Positions 35,866 to 45,105 of a DNA stretch of 64,000 nt are shown here, one piece after another. Where the stretch lies: assembly GCF_000016165.1 (NCBI RefSeq), contig NC_009253.1, forward strand, positions 2,762,332 to 2,826,331. Reading direction: 5' to 3'. The notes below the pieces were generated by a model. That model was not told where the DNA came from, made no database searches, and worked only from the letters and a program-made list of their open reading frames with translations. Made by a program: the position numbers and the translations under genes. Each line of letters begins with the position of its first letter. The stretch's first letter is position 1. Source of the stretch: Desulforamulus reducens MI-1. GTDB lineage: Bacteria > Bacillota > Desulfotomaculia > Desulfotomaculales > Desulfotomaculaceae.

Positions 35866-38820
35866 TTACAGTTTCGTCCCTTCCATAGGTAAGTACTGCA
35901 GATTTAGGACATGCTCCACTTTATCGTCAAAGGCCTGGTCGTGGGATACCAATAAAAGCTGCTCAAACTTACATTCCTCCTGGGCCTTACCAATGGCCTC
36001 TGCTAGCATAGAGCGGCTTTCTGCATCCAGACCGTAGGTAGGTTCATCAAAGGCACAGAAACCCGCCCGGGAAAATTCCTTTACCATCGCCAATTGCATG
36101 GCCAAAGCAGCTTTCATCTGCTGTCCGCCGGATAAGCTGGCAAACCGCTTCTCCCCGGATACGGTGGTCACATAAAGGGTATAATCTCCGGACCGCCAGT
36201 TAAACTGAGCCGCTTCACTACTCATGGTGTTATAGATGGTTTGGGCCTGGGCAGCCACCCGGGAGGTAAGGTTACGGGCCACGGGTTCCTGGGAATTTTT
36301 CAAAATATACCGTGCCTTCTCCAAAATATTTTCCTGTGCCTGCAAACGGACCCATTCCTTATATTGCTGATCCCGCTGCAGGAGCAATTTATCCATAACC
36401 TCAACCCGTTTGCGTTGTTCCTCCACCCACCGGACAGCTTCCGCCAGTTTACTGGTGGCTTCACCCAGGTCAAGGTTAGCCCGGGCATAGATTGCTTTTA
36501 GCTCTTTATGCTTTTCTGGGCTATAAGCGGCTTCGGCTTCCTTAAATCTTTGCTCGGCTTGCAGTAGTTCAATCTCCAGGGTCTTTCGTTTCTTTTTACA
36601 CTCTTCTAAGCTATTCAAATATAGCTCATATTTCTCGGCCACAGGCTGGTTTTGTAGGTAAAGGGTGTATCCCGGTAGGTGACATGTTTTGTTTGCTGTG
36701 GCTTCGGCCAGTTTGTTATCAAGACCGTGAAAGGGTGCCAGTTGTTGCTCCATATCCTTAATTTGATGCCTTACCCCCTTAAGCCCGGTCTCGATGTGAA
36801 GTGCCTTTTTTTCCGCGTTCTCGGCCGATTGTTGGAGTCGTTTGATCTCCTCCCAGAGGACCTTAAGGGCGGTTTCTTCCGCTGCCAACTCCTTCTTATA
36901 TCCCACACGTTGGGTCAGCATTGCCTGTGCCATCTTATACTGTGACTCGACAGCTGGCTGCCAAAGCTGGTACCGCTGGTAGAGCGCCATCTGGAAGTTC
37001 TTCATCCTCCCTATCAGTGTTTGGAAGTAATTGGCAGATAAATCTTTGGTTTCTGCCAGTGTTTCCAGTCTGGCAAGCTCTCCCCCTAATTTTAAAACTT
37101 GGGCAAGGTTCTCGGCTGCAGTCCTGCCTTTGGCATCCTCCATTTGTCCATATAACCCTGTAATACCCTTAGCCAGCTGGCTGGCCCGGGCCAGTTTCTC
37201 CAACTGGGTTTTCTCCGCTGCCAGGCATTTTTCCACCTGATTTCTAGCCAGCGAAAGTTGCTCTAATTTTTCCTTATGTTCCACTGCTGCCTGCTGTAAC
37301 TTTCCATTCAAAAGGGCCAAATCTTCTCTGGCCTTAGCCGGATCGAACTGGTTACAGGAGGTCCCTAACAAAGGGCATTGCCCACCGGAAAGCCTAGCCA
37401 GTTGCTGCTCTAAAGTGATCTTATCCTGTCTGGTTCTTTCTAAAAGCAAACGACATGACTGCTCTTGGCTTTCGACCTTTGCCAATTCCTCCTTCGCCTT
37501 AACCAACTGCCCCGCCATATGCTGATCCAACTGCTGGAGGATTTGTTCTAAATCCGTTAGTTGTTCAATGGCCGGTTTGTTGATGGCACTCATACCCCGC
37601 AGCCATTCCACAACAGCGGTCAGGTTGGTACGTAAGTCCTCTGCCTGACGGTACGACCGTTGGCAAGCCTCTTCTCCCCCTTGGTACTGCTCTAGGTTCC
37701 AGCCAAGTTTTTCTATTCTTGGTTGATAATCCAGCTCCTTTGAGACTGCATTTTCCCGATCCCGCTGGGCCTCAAGCCTTCTGGCTTCCAGGTCCTTGGC
37801 CATACCTGTTTCTTCCCGCTGCAGGTCCATCAGTTTCTTTTGCATTTGATCCCGTCTAAGCCGTTGTTTTTCCAGTTCCGCAATCTGCATTTCCAGTTGG
37901 GTATAGGCTTCAAAGTCCAATTGATTTTGCTGCAAGATTTTACCTGCCTGCCTAGCCTCTTCAACCCTGACCGTAGAGGTGTTTACATCGGCATTGGCTT
38001 GTGCCACAAGATTTCTGGCCTCACTGACCTTCAGCATAGCCGACTGATAAGTGTTCATCAGAGCGTCATACTGTTCCAATTGCCCGGCGGCTTGCTTAAG
38101 CTGTTCCTGGCATTTTTCCACCAATATCTCTAAGGTGGTCCTTTGCTTAACTCCCTCTTCCAACTTTTCCGGTGCATCCTGTATTTGTGATATTTGCCCT
38201 TCCAGACCACTAATAACAGCCCGCAGGCTAGCCATATCCTGACGAATCCCATTACAGGGTTCCCTCAGAACTTCAAAACACTGTCGGAAAATATCCACAT
38301 CCAGCAGTGGGTCAAAGTGATTTTTCGCTTCGCTGGGCTTTAAGTCAAAGGGTATGGTGAATCTCCCCTGCTTAACACCCAGCAGGCTATGGTACACTTC
38401 TGCCAGCCGGTCAGGGTTTTCCACCCCCGCCATGTGGGCGAGAAAATCTTTTACTTCTTTTTCCCCTTCTGCCTCAATAAAATCATCATCCTGCCGTATC
38501 ACTTTCCAGCGTCTGCCACCATTACCCACGTCCCGTTCCACCCTGTAAAGACAATCTTCATGCCAGAACCACACATCAACTTCCCCGGCTTTGCAGCCGT
38601 TTCTTAATAGGTATGTATTCTTTGCAATCCTTGTATTTCCCCGCAGGGGCTCGGCATCGAAAAGAGCATAACCGATAGCTTCGATAAGAGAACTCTTGCC
38701 TGCCCCATTCTTTCCGGCAATCTGGTTGATACCGGGTTCCAAGTGGATGGTAACACCCTGACCCTTTTCCCCCTCACCGTAGCTTTTTATATTCTTCAAT
38801 CTTACCCTTTGCACCCACAT
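35866..38820 (-). CDS. sbcC: Exonuclease SbcC (Rad50-like ATPase)
   Basis: The 984-residue SMC-like protein has Walker A AGKNGAGKSSLIEAIGYALF near 38, long coiled coils with a central hook, the signature SLSGGQQMKAALAMQLA and Walker B CAFDEPTYGLDAES. With SbcD it cuts hairpins and processes DNA ends. The central hook reads GGQCPLLGTSC: the usual CxxC zinc hook is replaced by two Cys six residues apart. It shares one nucleotide with sbcD. Confidence 0.93.
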   Translation of the reverse strand: MWVQRVRLKNIKSYGEGEKGQGVTIHLEPGINQIAGKNGAGKSSLIEAIGYALFDAEPLRGNTRIAKNTYLLRNGCKAGEVDVWFWHEDCLYRVERDVGNGGRRWKVIRQDDDFIEAEGEKEVKDFLAHMAGVENPDRLAEVYHSLLGVKQGRFTIPFDLKPSEAKNHFDPLLDVDIFRQCFEVLREPCNGIRQDMASLRAVISGLEGQISQIQDAPEKLEEGVKQRTTLEILVEKCQEQLKQAAGQLEQYDALMNTYQSAMLKVSEARNLVAQANADVNTSTVRVEEARQAGKILQQNQLDFEAYTQLEMQIAELEKQRLRRDQMQKKLMDLQREETGMAKDLEARRLEAQRDRENAVSKELDYQPRIEKLGWNLEQYQGGEEACQRSYRQAEDLRTNLTAVVEWLRGMSAINKPAIEQLTDLEQILQQLDQHMAGQLVKAKEELAKVESQEQSCRLLLERTRQDKITLEQQLARLSGGQCPLLGTSCNQFDPAKAREDLALLNGKLQQAAVEHKEKLEQLSLARNQVEKCLAAEKTQLEKLARASQLAKGITGLYGQMEDAKGRTAAENLAQVLKLGGELARLETLAETKDLSANYFQTLIGRMKNFQMALYQRYQLWQPAVESQYKMAQAMLTQRVGYKKELAAEETALKVLWEEIKRLQQSAENAEKKALHIETGLKGVRHQIKDMEQQLAPFHGLDNKLAEATANKTCHLPGYTLYLQNQPVAEKYELYLNSLEECKKKRKTLEIELLQAEQRFKEAEAAYSPEKHKELKAIYARANLDLGEATSKLAEAVRWVEEQRKRVEVMDKLLLQRDQQYKEWVRLQAQENILEKARYILKNSQEPVARNLTSRVAAQAQTIYNTMSSEAAQFNWRSGDYTLYVTTVSGEKRFASLSGGQQMKAALAMQLAMVKEFSRAGFCAFDEPTYGLDAESRSMLAEAIGKAQEECKFEQLLLVSHDQAFDDKVEHVLNLQYLPMEGTKL

Positions 38821-40181
38821 TAGTTATCACCGTCCTTTGCCGATGCCACCGAACGTTCTGGCATTTCCGCCAACATTTCTGCTACCAGACGATCCACCAG
38901 ACTATTGGTGTTAAGACGTTCACGAATTTCCTCAGAACCAAGCTTGTTTCGTACATCTTCTTTAAGCTGGTAAAATAAGTCTGCCACCAAGTCCGTATGT
39001 TCTTCCAGCCCCGCCAAGGGATGCTCCCACACCAGATCGCTAATGGCCCTAAGTTCGATAGACTCCCGAGAGGGGCTGGTATCTGCCGTTTCTGCCCCTA
39101 CAATGTCTCCGGTTGCTAGCTGTAATCCCCCGGAATTAATTTCAACGGCTTTCACCGGCAGCTTTTCTTCCAAAAAGGTGGCCAGTGCATCGGTGTCCAA
39201 TCGAATACGTCCTAGGTTCACTGCACCGGTTAATTCTAGGCGCACTGCATCTTCCGATCCAGCCCCTGCTTCCTTTAGCAAAGTAGCAACCTCCTGCTGA
39301 ATACCATCCATTGCCCGCTTTGTTTTGTTACCGTGGGGCGAGCAATCATAGCGGAGGTTAATTACCCTTCTTTTTGGGACACTTAAAATTTCCGCCCTTT
39401 GTAAGGGGTGTGGCGCAAAGGGATCTATTTCCATCACGGCCATACCCCGTGGTTGCCCATCATAGCGGCATTCTTCCAGACGAACATGTTCCGGAGAACC
39501 GGGATTTACAGCCCAGCCATCATGGTTAAGCGGCTTGTGAATGTGTCCCAGGGCTAGGTAATCCACCCTCTCATGCAAGAATTCCAGTGTCTCCTTGGAA
39601 AAGCCACCACCTTCCTGCACCATATAATCGGGCCCGGCATGGAGCAGCATAATTTTAGCGGTGGGAACAGGCTCCTGCCACTGATCCATTGCCTCGGAGA
39701 TTAACCGTGCCCTTTTAATGGTACCTGCTCCCAGATAACCGGCTCCAATGATGCGAACACCTTTGTAATCAATGTAAGAACCCCGCTTTGCGGTATCATC
39801 CCAGGGTGTTAACACAGGTCCCTCTGCATTAAAGGGAATGGATAGAAGATGAACAAGTCCAATATCATTTAAATAGCGTACCCATGTATGGGTTTCTCCT
39901 GTCACCGTGGCCCGGTCATGATTGCCTTCAATAATAAAAATGGGAATATTGGCTTCTTGCAATGGCATTAAACAATTGATGGCCTGTTGCAGTATGGGTG
40001 GCTGTATACTAGGGGAATCATATAAATCCCCCGCCACTAATAGGCCATCTACCCTTTGCTCTAGGGCCACCTGTACAATATAGCCCAGGGCCCTGGCGAA
40101 ATCTTCATCGGGTAGTTTTCCACCCAGTCGCTGACGTCCCAGGTGTATATCCGAACAATGTATAAATTTTAGTGCCGGCAT
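38820..40181 (-). CDS. sbcD: Exonuclease SbcD (Mre11-like nuclease)
   Basis: The 453-residue calcineurin-type phosphoesterase has all metal motifs in order: HCSDIHLGR, VAGDLYDS, IEGNHDRAT, LLHAGPDY and LALGHIHKP. A C-terminal 160-residue extension binds SbcC in this family. Start at 40181 follows AAAGGAGTG. It forms a two-gene operon with sbcC. Confidence 0.94.
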   Translation of the reverse strand: MPALKFIHCSDIHLGRQRLGGKLPDEDFARALGYIVQVALEQRVDGLLVAGDLYDSPSIQPPILQQAINCLMPLQEANIPIFIIEGNHDRATVTGETHTWVRYLNDIGLVHLLSIPFNAEGPVLTPWDDTAKRGSYIDYKGVRIIGAGYLGAGTIKRARLISEAMDQWQEPVPTAKIMLLHAGPDYMVQEGGGFSKETLEFLHERVDYLALGHIHKPLNHDGWAVNPGSPEHVRLEECRYDGQPRGMAVMEIDPFAPHPLQRAEILSVPKRRVINLRYDCSPHGNKTKRAMDGIQQEVATLLKEAGAGSEDAVRLELTGAVNLGRIRLDTDALATFLEEKLPVKAVEINSGGLQLATGDIVGAETADTSPSRESIELRAISDLVWEHPLAGLEEHTDLVADLFYQLKEDVRNKLGSEEIRERLNTNSLVDRLVAEMLAEMPERSVASAKDGDN

Positions 40182-40352
40182 TTCTTTGCACTCCTTTTTT
40201 CAAATCCACGTGTGAGTATTCGGGTTTGTCCTTTCTTAATCAATTATACCGAAGCCTCCGACGGGATACCACCACCTATAGCAATGCATAAATATGGATA
40301 AAAAAACAATTGGGGGAGATAATATTTTTGAAAATACGAGGAGGTGCCTCAT

Positions 40353-40652
40353 TTGTTGAAGGTACGGAGCCTTGCACAATTGAATGAAATAGAACGCAAC
40401 GTCTTATTCTTTGTAAGAGAAAACACTTCCCCTGACGGTATGTTAATATACCCCTTGAGAGATATCGGAAAAACCTTGGGATATTCAGAACTGGAAGTGC
40501 AGCGGACCCTGCGAAATCTGGAGAATTTGAAATTGGTGGATTACAGGGAGGGCGAAAGTCCAGGTGACCCAAATATGATCCTTTACAAAGATGAATGGCT
40601 AAATGAATTCACCCAAAAACACTCTTCGCAGATGTCTGATTTTAATTCATAA
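40353..40652 (+). CDS. Small winged-helix-like protein
   Basis: I use TTG 40353, 8 nt after GAGGAGG; TTG 40356 is an equal choice. The roughly 99-residue protein has a helical N-terminal part and the winged-helix-type pattern VLFFVRENTSPDGMLIYPLRDIGKTLGYSELEVQRTLRNLENLKLVDYREGE, i.e. recognition helix then a two-strand wing. It is probably a DNA-binding regulator of unknown target. It diverges from sbcD and ends in a shared terminator with the DUF378 gene. Confidence 0.7.
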   Translation: MLKVRSLAQLNEIERNVLFFVRENTSPDGMLIYPLRDIGKTLGYSELEVQRTLRNLENLKLVDYREGESPGDPNMILYKDEWLNEFTQKHSSQMSDFNS

Positions 40653-40665
40653 AATAACCTGGACG

Positions 40666-40702
40666 ATAAAAGCCCTTCGCCATTACCGCGAAGGGCTTTT
40701 AT
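40666..40702 (+). terminator. Bidirectional terminator
   Basis: A perfect 15-bp stem (40666-40680 with 40688-40702, 7-nt loop) with A/T tails on both sides separates the convergent winged-helix and DUF378 genes. Confidence 0.92.
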
Positions 40703-40703
40703 T

Positions 40704-40925
40704 TTACTTTTCCACAGGTGCTTTTTCTCGAAAGAGAGTAGGAATCAAAATAATTCCAGAAAGACCCACTAAGCTATAAATTACTTTGCTTAGGAAGGAA
40801 GATTCCCTCACGGCATCTCCACCAAGCAGAGCAGCCACCAGATCATAGCTGAATAGACCAACTAACAACCAGTTCAATGCTCCGATAATAACCAGTACCA
40901 AAGCAACCCTTGATAAAGTTTCCAT
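40704..40925 (-). CDS. DUF378 family membrane protein
   Basis: The 73-residue protein has two hydrophobic helices and the DUF378 signature VLVIIGALNWLLVGLF followed by DLVAALLG and ending VGLSGIILI. Family function is unknown. GAGGAGG precedes the ATG. It is a single-gene unit. Confidence 0.88.
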   Translation of the reverse strand: METLSRVALVLVIIGALNWLLVGLFSYDLVAALLGGDAVRESSFLSKVIYSLVGLSGIILIPTLFREKAPVEK

Positions 40926-41005
40926 TAAACCTCCTCGAAGAATAAAAAATTATTTCGAGTGGTATTATGACCGCTTTTATTCATCCATAAACATTATTGG
41001 AAAAA

Positions 41006-41194
41006 TTATTCAAAAATTTCTTCAAACAAGCTGTTATCATCTGGACTATCCTTTGATATGGCAAAGTTAAATTCTACCATTGTTCCTTCGCTGGTCCCGG
41101 AGGGCAAAAAATCCCTAGGAACATTCCACATCATTTTACCCTGCACTTCTAAAACTGCCCATGCACCTTCAAAACGATCGACCACTGCCTTCAT
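41006..41194 (-). CDS. DUF3006 family protein
   Basis: The 62-residue protein begins MKAVVDRFEGAWAVLE, the DUF3006 signature, a small beta-barrel-like family often paired with ComEC-type metallo-hydrolases. Here it overlaps such a hydrolase gene by 4 nt. Function is unknown; a link to the neighbour enzyme is inferred from the constant pairing. Confidence 0.85.
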   Translation of the reverse strand: MKAVVDRFEGAWAVLEVQGKMMWNVPRDFLPSGTSEGTMVEFNFAISKDSPDDNSLFEEIFE

Positions 41195-42249
41195 CGGCTT
41201 GCCCTCCTAAAACCTGCCGCCTGTGCCTCTTGCTCCGTTTTAAACCATACTTCCGGTTTGGTTCGATCATAGTTCTGCTGTCCCGGCAGATGATAAATTT
41301 TATCCCCGTTTTTATTAATGTTTCCTTTAATTAAACCCTTACCATCATTTCCAACATTTGCTGTGGATTCCTTTGGTACAGCTTTTTCAGCTTCGGTTAT
41401 TTCTCCTTGCACCTCAACCCGCTTCCCATCAGAGGTCATTACAATTGTACCCTGTTGGGACGTTTGGTAAACTTTGATCTTGCTATCATTCAACCGCTGC
41501 AGAGTTTCCCGGTGGGGGTGACCATAATCGTTGTTGGCACCCACCGAGATCACTGCCATCTGGGGATTGACTGCCCTAAGAAATTTATCTCCGGTAGAGG
41601 AATGGCTGCCATGGTGGCCCACTTTGAGAACATTGGCTTCTAGATCAAAACCCTTCTCTAACATTTCTTGTTCTGATAACATCTCTGCATCACCGGTCAA
41701 TAAGAAAGCCGTATCTCCAAAAGAAATTTTACTAACAATACTGTAATCATTCAGTTCTTTATACTCACTGCTGTTGGGAGCCAAAATCTCCACCCGAGCA
41801 TCCTCGAGGTTAAAAGTCTGTCCCCCAAAGGCAGCAGTAGCCTTAAGGTTTTTGTTCTTGATAGCCGTCAGCACATCCCGATAGGTTTTGGTTGTATGAT
41901 TCACCTTTGGTAAATACACCCGCTCCACCGGGAAATACTTGATTACATCGTCCAAGCCACCAATATGATCCTCGTGGGGGTGCGTACCCATGACCACGGA
42001 TAACTTTTTGATTCCCTGCTGACTTAAGTAACGTATTATTTTTTCCCCGTCATCATTATTTCCGGCATCCACCAGCATGGAATCCTCTCCCCTTTGCACC
42101 AGGATAGCATCCGCCTGCCCCACATCAATAAAATGAACCCGTAGACTACCGGAGGGTACAGAGGGTGTGGAAGAAGGTTTCTCCTTCGACTGACTGCAAC
42201 CCGTTGTCACCAGTAGAATAGTAAGTAAAGTGATAATAAACTTCTTCAT
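41191..42249 (-). CDS. ComEC-type metallo-beta-lactamase-fold lipoprotein
   Basis: I start at ATG 42249 (GGGAGAG upstream); it gives a lipoprotein signal with lipobox LVTTGC. The metallo-hydrolase domain (about 35-280) carries GTHPHEDHIGGLD, LLTGDAE and VGHHGSHSS. This is the soluble ComEC C-terminal-like group. The last 35 residues (YHLPGQQNYDRTKPEVWFKTEQEAQAAGFR) match a short Ada/nuclease-associated 'sunset'-type module. Probably a surface-exposed nucleic acid or phosphoester hydrolase; substrate unknown. Operon with DUF3006. Confidence 0.88.
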   Translation of the reverse strand: MKKFIITLLTILLVTTGCSQSKEKPSSTPSVPSGSLRVHFIDVGQADAILVQRGEDSMLVDAGNNDDGEKIIRYLSQQGIKKLSVVMGTHPHEDHIGGLDDVIKYFPVERVYLPKVNHTTKTYRDVLTAIKNKNLKATAAFGGQTFNLEDARVEILAPNSSEYKELNDYSIVSKISFGDTAFLLTGDAEMLSEQEMLEKGFDLEANVLKVGHHGSHSSTGDKFLRAVNPQMAVISVGANNDYGHPHRETLQRLNDSKIKVYQTSQQGTIVMTSDGKRVEVQGEITEAEKAVPKESTANVGNDGKGLIKGNINKNGDKIYHLPGQQNYDRTKPEVWFKTEQEAQAAGFRRASR

Positions 42250-42433
42250 ATTCTCTCTCCCTTGGTTTATGATCAATACAGTAGATCATTATATCATATT
42301 GATTAACCAGATTTTGGTTCAACCAGTTTAAGTTACTTTATAAGAGATTAAAATTGTGACACTTCTGTAACATTTACGAGATTTTTTTGTGAATTATTCT
42401 GGTTAAAATAAAGAAAAGAAAGGAGATGATTAA

Positions 42434-42793
42434 ATGAACAAACGCCTTCTTTTGATTGGGTTACTGATTCTGTCCATTGTGGCTCTGTCAGTTCCCATTG
42501 CCTTTGCCGCTGATGACAGCACCAATGCAGCCAAAACATGGTTTGAGCAAAGGATGACAGTTAAGAAAGCCTGGGTTGATCAAGCTGTCAAAGATGGTAC
42601 CCTAACCACCGAACAGGGTCAAGCATGGAAAAAACATTTTGATGAAGTAGCTGAATTCCGTGCAAAAAACGGTTTTGTCTGCCCCGCAGGTGGCCCGGGT
42701 TCCTGTGGTATGGGCCCAGGTCGCGGCATGGGTAACGGTTTCGGTGGCGGCGGTCGCTGGATGAACAATCCCCCTGCAGCACAGGTACAATAA
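42434..42793 (+). CDS. Secreted DUF2680/YckD-like protein
   Basis: The 119-residue protein has a clean signal peptide (LLLIGLLILSIVALSVPIAFAA), then a helical DUF2680-like core (TWFEQRMTVKKAWVDQAVKDGTLT, TEQGQAWKKHFDEV) and a Gly/Met/Pro-rich tail. The family is secreted and of unknown function. AAAGGAGATG lies just upstream. A terminator follows the stop closely. Confidence 0.82.
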   Translation: MNKRLLLIGLLILSIVALSVPIAFAADDSTNAAKTWFEQRMTVKKAWVDQAVKDGTLTTEQGQAWKKHFDEVAEFRAKNGFVCPAGGPGSCGMGPGRGMGNGFGGGGRWMNNPPAAQVQ

Positions 42794-42803
42794 ATATGTA
42801 ATG

Positions 42804-42842
42804 AAAAAAGCGGCCTCACTTTAATTAGAGGTCGCTTTTTTT
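42804..42842 (+). terminator. Rho-independent terminator after the DUF2680 gene
   Basis: Stem AAAAAGCGGCCTC/GAGGTCGCTTTTT with one G-U pair and a 10-nt loop, running into T residues. Confidence 0.88.
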
Positions 42843-42933
42843 ATATGAATTTTTTGATCAACCTCTCTAGCAGGAATTTCATTATCTCCGCTCGCTCAAA
42901 GCATAGATAGCGTTAAAACTTTTTTACTTTTCA

Positions 42934-43656
42934 TTACAGAGTGTCTAAAAAATTTGTTATTCCTCGGGCGATGGCATTGGCCACTTGTTCCTGGTAGACC
43001 GGGTCCATCAGCCGTTTTCTTTCCGTTGGATTACAAAGCCAACCGGCTTCCACAATGACCACTGGTATTTTCAAATTATTAAACAAGTAAAAATCATCAG
43101 GGCGGGGCTTTTTATCTGGCGAATCAGGTAAATTGTTAGCCTCTAGTTGAATGGCCTGTGCCAACCTTGTACTTGCCGGGTCCTTGGGATCATAATAAAC
43201 CAAAACCCCACTGTCTTGGCCCTCACCAGTGTTGATATGGATGCTTACAAAAACTTCTCCATGATATTTTTGAGCTAAGTCAATTCTACTCTCCAAGTCC
43301 TGCCGTTCTGCATCCCTCGTGTACACACCCTTTTGTACGAAATCAACGTCCTTTTCTCGGGTCAGTCGTACCCTATGGCCCTCAATATGTTTTGCTACCC
43401 TTTTGGCAATGGCCAAATTGATATCCTTTTCCATTATTCCTTCCCGGCAGGCCCCGGGATCTGTTCCACCGTGCCCGGGGTCAATGATAAGAACATGGTT
43501 TGAGATGGGTTTTTTTTGGGGTTTGGGAGGCGGTTTTGCTTCGGATCTATAAAGACATCCTTTTAAAAAAACGCCTGCGGGAAGCAAAATAACCACAACT
43601 AAGATAGGTAAGAACCATGGATTTCTTTTTTTTCTGTAAGGGCCTTTGATGTACAT
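42934..43656 (-). CDS. cwlD: N-acetylmuramoyl-L-alanine amidase, CwlD-like
   Basis: The frame is open farther up, but ATG 43656 (GTGAAGGT upstream; ATG 43707 is another choice) gives a 240-residue protein with an N-terminal anchor (WFLPILVVVILLPAGVFL) and an Amidase_3 domain. Zinc and catalytic motifs are DPGHGGTDPGA, GIMEKDINLAIAKR, FVSIHINTG and VIVEAGWLCNPTER. CwlD removes peptides when muramic lactam is made in spore cortex. The length fits CwlD (about 237). The spore role is inferred. Confidence 0.85.
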   Translation of the reverse strand: MYIKGPYRKKRNPWFLPILVVVILLPAGVFLKGCLYRSEAKPPPKPQKKPISNHVLIIDPGHGGTDPGACREGIMEKDINLAIAKRVAKHIEGHRVRLTREKDVDFVQKGVYTRDAERQDLESRIDLAQKYHGEVFVSIHINTGEGQDSGVLVYYDPKDPASTRLAQAIQLEANNLPDSPDKKPRPDDFYLFNNLKIPVVIVEAGWLCNPTERKRLMDPVYQEQVANAIARGITNFLDTL

Positions 43657-43823
43657 GCTTTTTTTTACCTTCACTTGTTTTATTTTAGGAAACCTGCCTT
43701 GCTTCATACTCTTTTGAGAATGGGATTTTTTAAGAGCTGGTGGCAGTATTTGTTTCCTTATGCATATTAAGGTTTTCCGATATGCGAACAATTCTAGTTT
43801 GACTTTTTCTAAGGTTAACCATT

Positions 43824-43862
43824 CAAAAAAAAAGAAAAAAGCACTACCACACAGCAGTGCTT
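43824..43862 (-). terminator. Rho-independent terminator after the 35-residue gene
   Basis: Stem AAGCACT/AGTGCTT (43839-43845 with 43856-43862, 10-nt loop) followed by a long T-run on the minus strand. Confidence 0.85.
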
Positions 43863-43908
43863 AACAAAGTTATTATTTATTAGGGAGATCATATAATAAA
43901 AACTATCT

Positions 43909-44016
43909 TTATAGGAATATAATAAGCAGAACAATCGCAACGATTAATAGAAAGATTAAGAAACAGCAGCAAATTGGCAGTAGATAGCTTGGAAAACAAG
44001 ATTCAGTATGTGCCAT
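43909..44016 (-). CDS. 35-residue Cys-rich membrane peptide (YjcZ-like sporulation type)
   Basis: ATG 44016 follows GGGGTTGAG and encodes 35 residues: a short head with Cys, a CCC cluster (LPICCCFLIF) and a hydrophobic span (LLIVAIVLLIIFL). This resembles the tiny YjcZ/BclC-like sporulation membrane peptides of Bacillaceae, though the glycine/tyrosine-rich head is missing. A terminator follows about 50 nt downstream. Confidence 0.6.
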   Translation of the reverse strand: MAHTESCFPSYLLPICCCFLIFLLIVAIVLLIIFL

Positions 44017-44120
44017 AGATGCTCAACCCCTTTTTTCTATCAATCTATGAGACATTTACTAGAGTTGTGATTTTATATGGCTTTTTCTTTTTTGCTAAAT
44101 ACAAGCAATTATTCCATTTT

Positions 44121-44933
44121 CTAGCCTAATAGATGACTCTCTGCCTTCCTGTTGGTAAAGGTTTGTATCTTCTTGTAACCAATTTTTCTGGCCAGATCAA
44201 GGGCTCTTTCATAGTCTGCCCCAACGTCTTCCGGACAATGGGCATCGGAATTGATAACAATGGGTACCCCCTGTCCAAAGCAGGTTTCCAGTAGCAAAGG
44301 ATGTGGATATATTTCGCCCACAGGTTTTCTTAATCCGGCAGTACTAATTTCTATACAAGTTCCCCTTTTCGCTAGGACCCGGGCGATCCTGTTATATTGT
44401 TCCTGGAGAAATTCTTGATTGGTAGGAATATAGCTAAATATTTTAGCAAGATCAAGGTGCGCAGCAATATCAAAGAGATTACTTTCAATTAAGGATTCAA
44501 TTCGATCGAAATAAGCAAGCCATACATCTTCAACCCTTCGACGCTCCCATTCCTCCTTCATCTCCGAAAGATCAATACCCCATTGATCAATCCAGTGAAC
44601 AGAGCCTATCACATAATCAAATGGATAGCGATCAATAAATTCTTTTATTTCCTTTTCTTTGCCTGGGAAAAAATCAATTTCGATACCAAATTTTACTTTA
44701 ATCCCTTCGGCTCTGGCCCTAAAAATCATGTTCTGGTAGTCATCCATTTTCTCTGTTTGCCGTGGTTCAACCCAGTTGTTCCAAAAAATATGCTTCGTTT
44801 CAATAAAACGATAGGCATGCTCGGATATTCCCCAGTCTTTGATCCCTACCTGCTGAGCCTGTTCATAAAATTGACGCAGCCAATCCACGGTGTAAGGTCC
44901 TCTTTCTACATGGATATGATAATCTGTTAACAT
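44121..44933 (-). CDS. PHP-domain histidinol-phosphatase family protein
   Basis: The 270-residue protein has the PHP metal motifs DYHIHVE (residues 4-10), GISEHAYR, FGIEIDFFPG, the His of GSVHWIDQWG, DIAAHLDL and NSDAHCPEDVG. This fits HisK-type histidinol-phosphate phosphatases, but no his genes lie nearby, so another phosphoester is possible. It is a single-gene unit. Confidence 0.8.
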   Translation of the reverse strand: MLTDYHIHVERGPYTVDWLRQFYEQAQQVGIKDWGISEHAYRFIETKHIFWNNWVEPRQTEKMDDYQNMIFRARAEGIKVKFGIEIDFFPGKEKEIKEFIDRYPFDYVIGSVHWIDQWGIDLSEMKEEWERRRVEDVWLAYFDRIESLIESNLFDIAAHLDLAKIFSYIPTNQEFLQEQYNRIARVLAKRGTCIEISTAGLRKPVGEIYPHPLLLETCFGQGVPIVINSDAHCPEDVGADYERALDLARKIGYKKIQTFTNRKAESHLLG

Positions 44934-45105
44934 TGGTCACCCACCTTGTTTCTCTTAATAAAGCAACTATATAAAGACTCAAGGAAAAAATCAATAAACC
45001 TTCCTGTATACATGTCCTCCTTAACCACCTGTTTAAATTTTCTTATTCTTTAGGCAGTAAATCTGGTAAAATAACCTTAGCAAATAATAAACTGGAGGCA
45101 TATTC

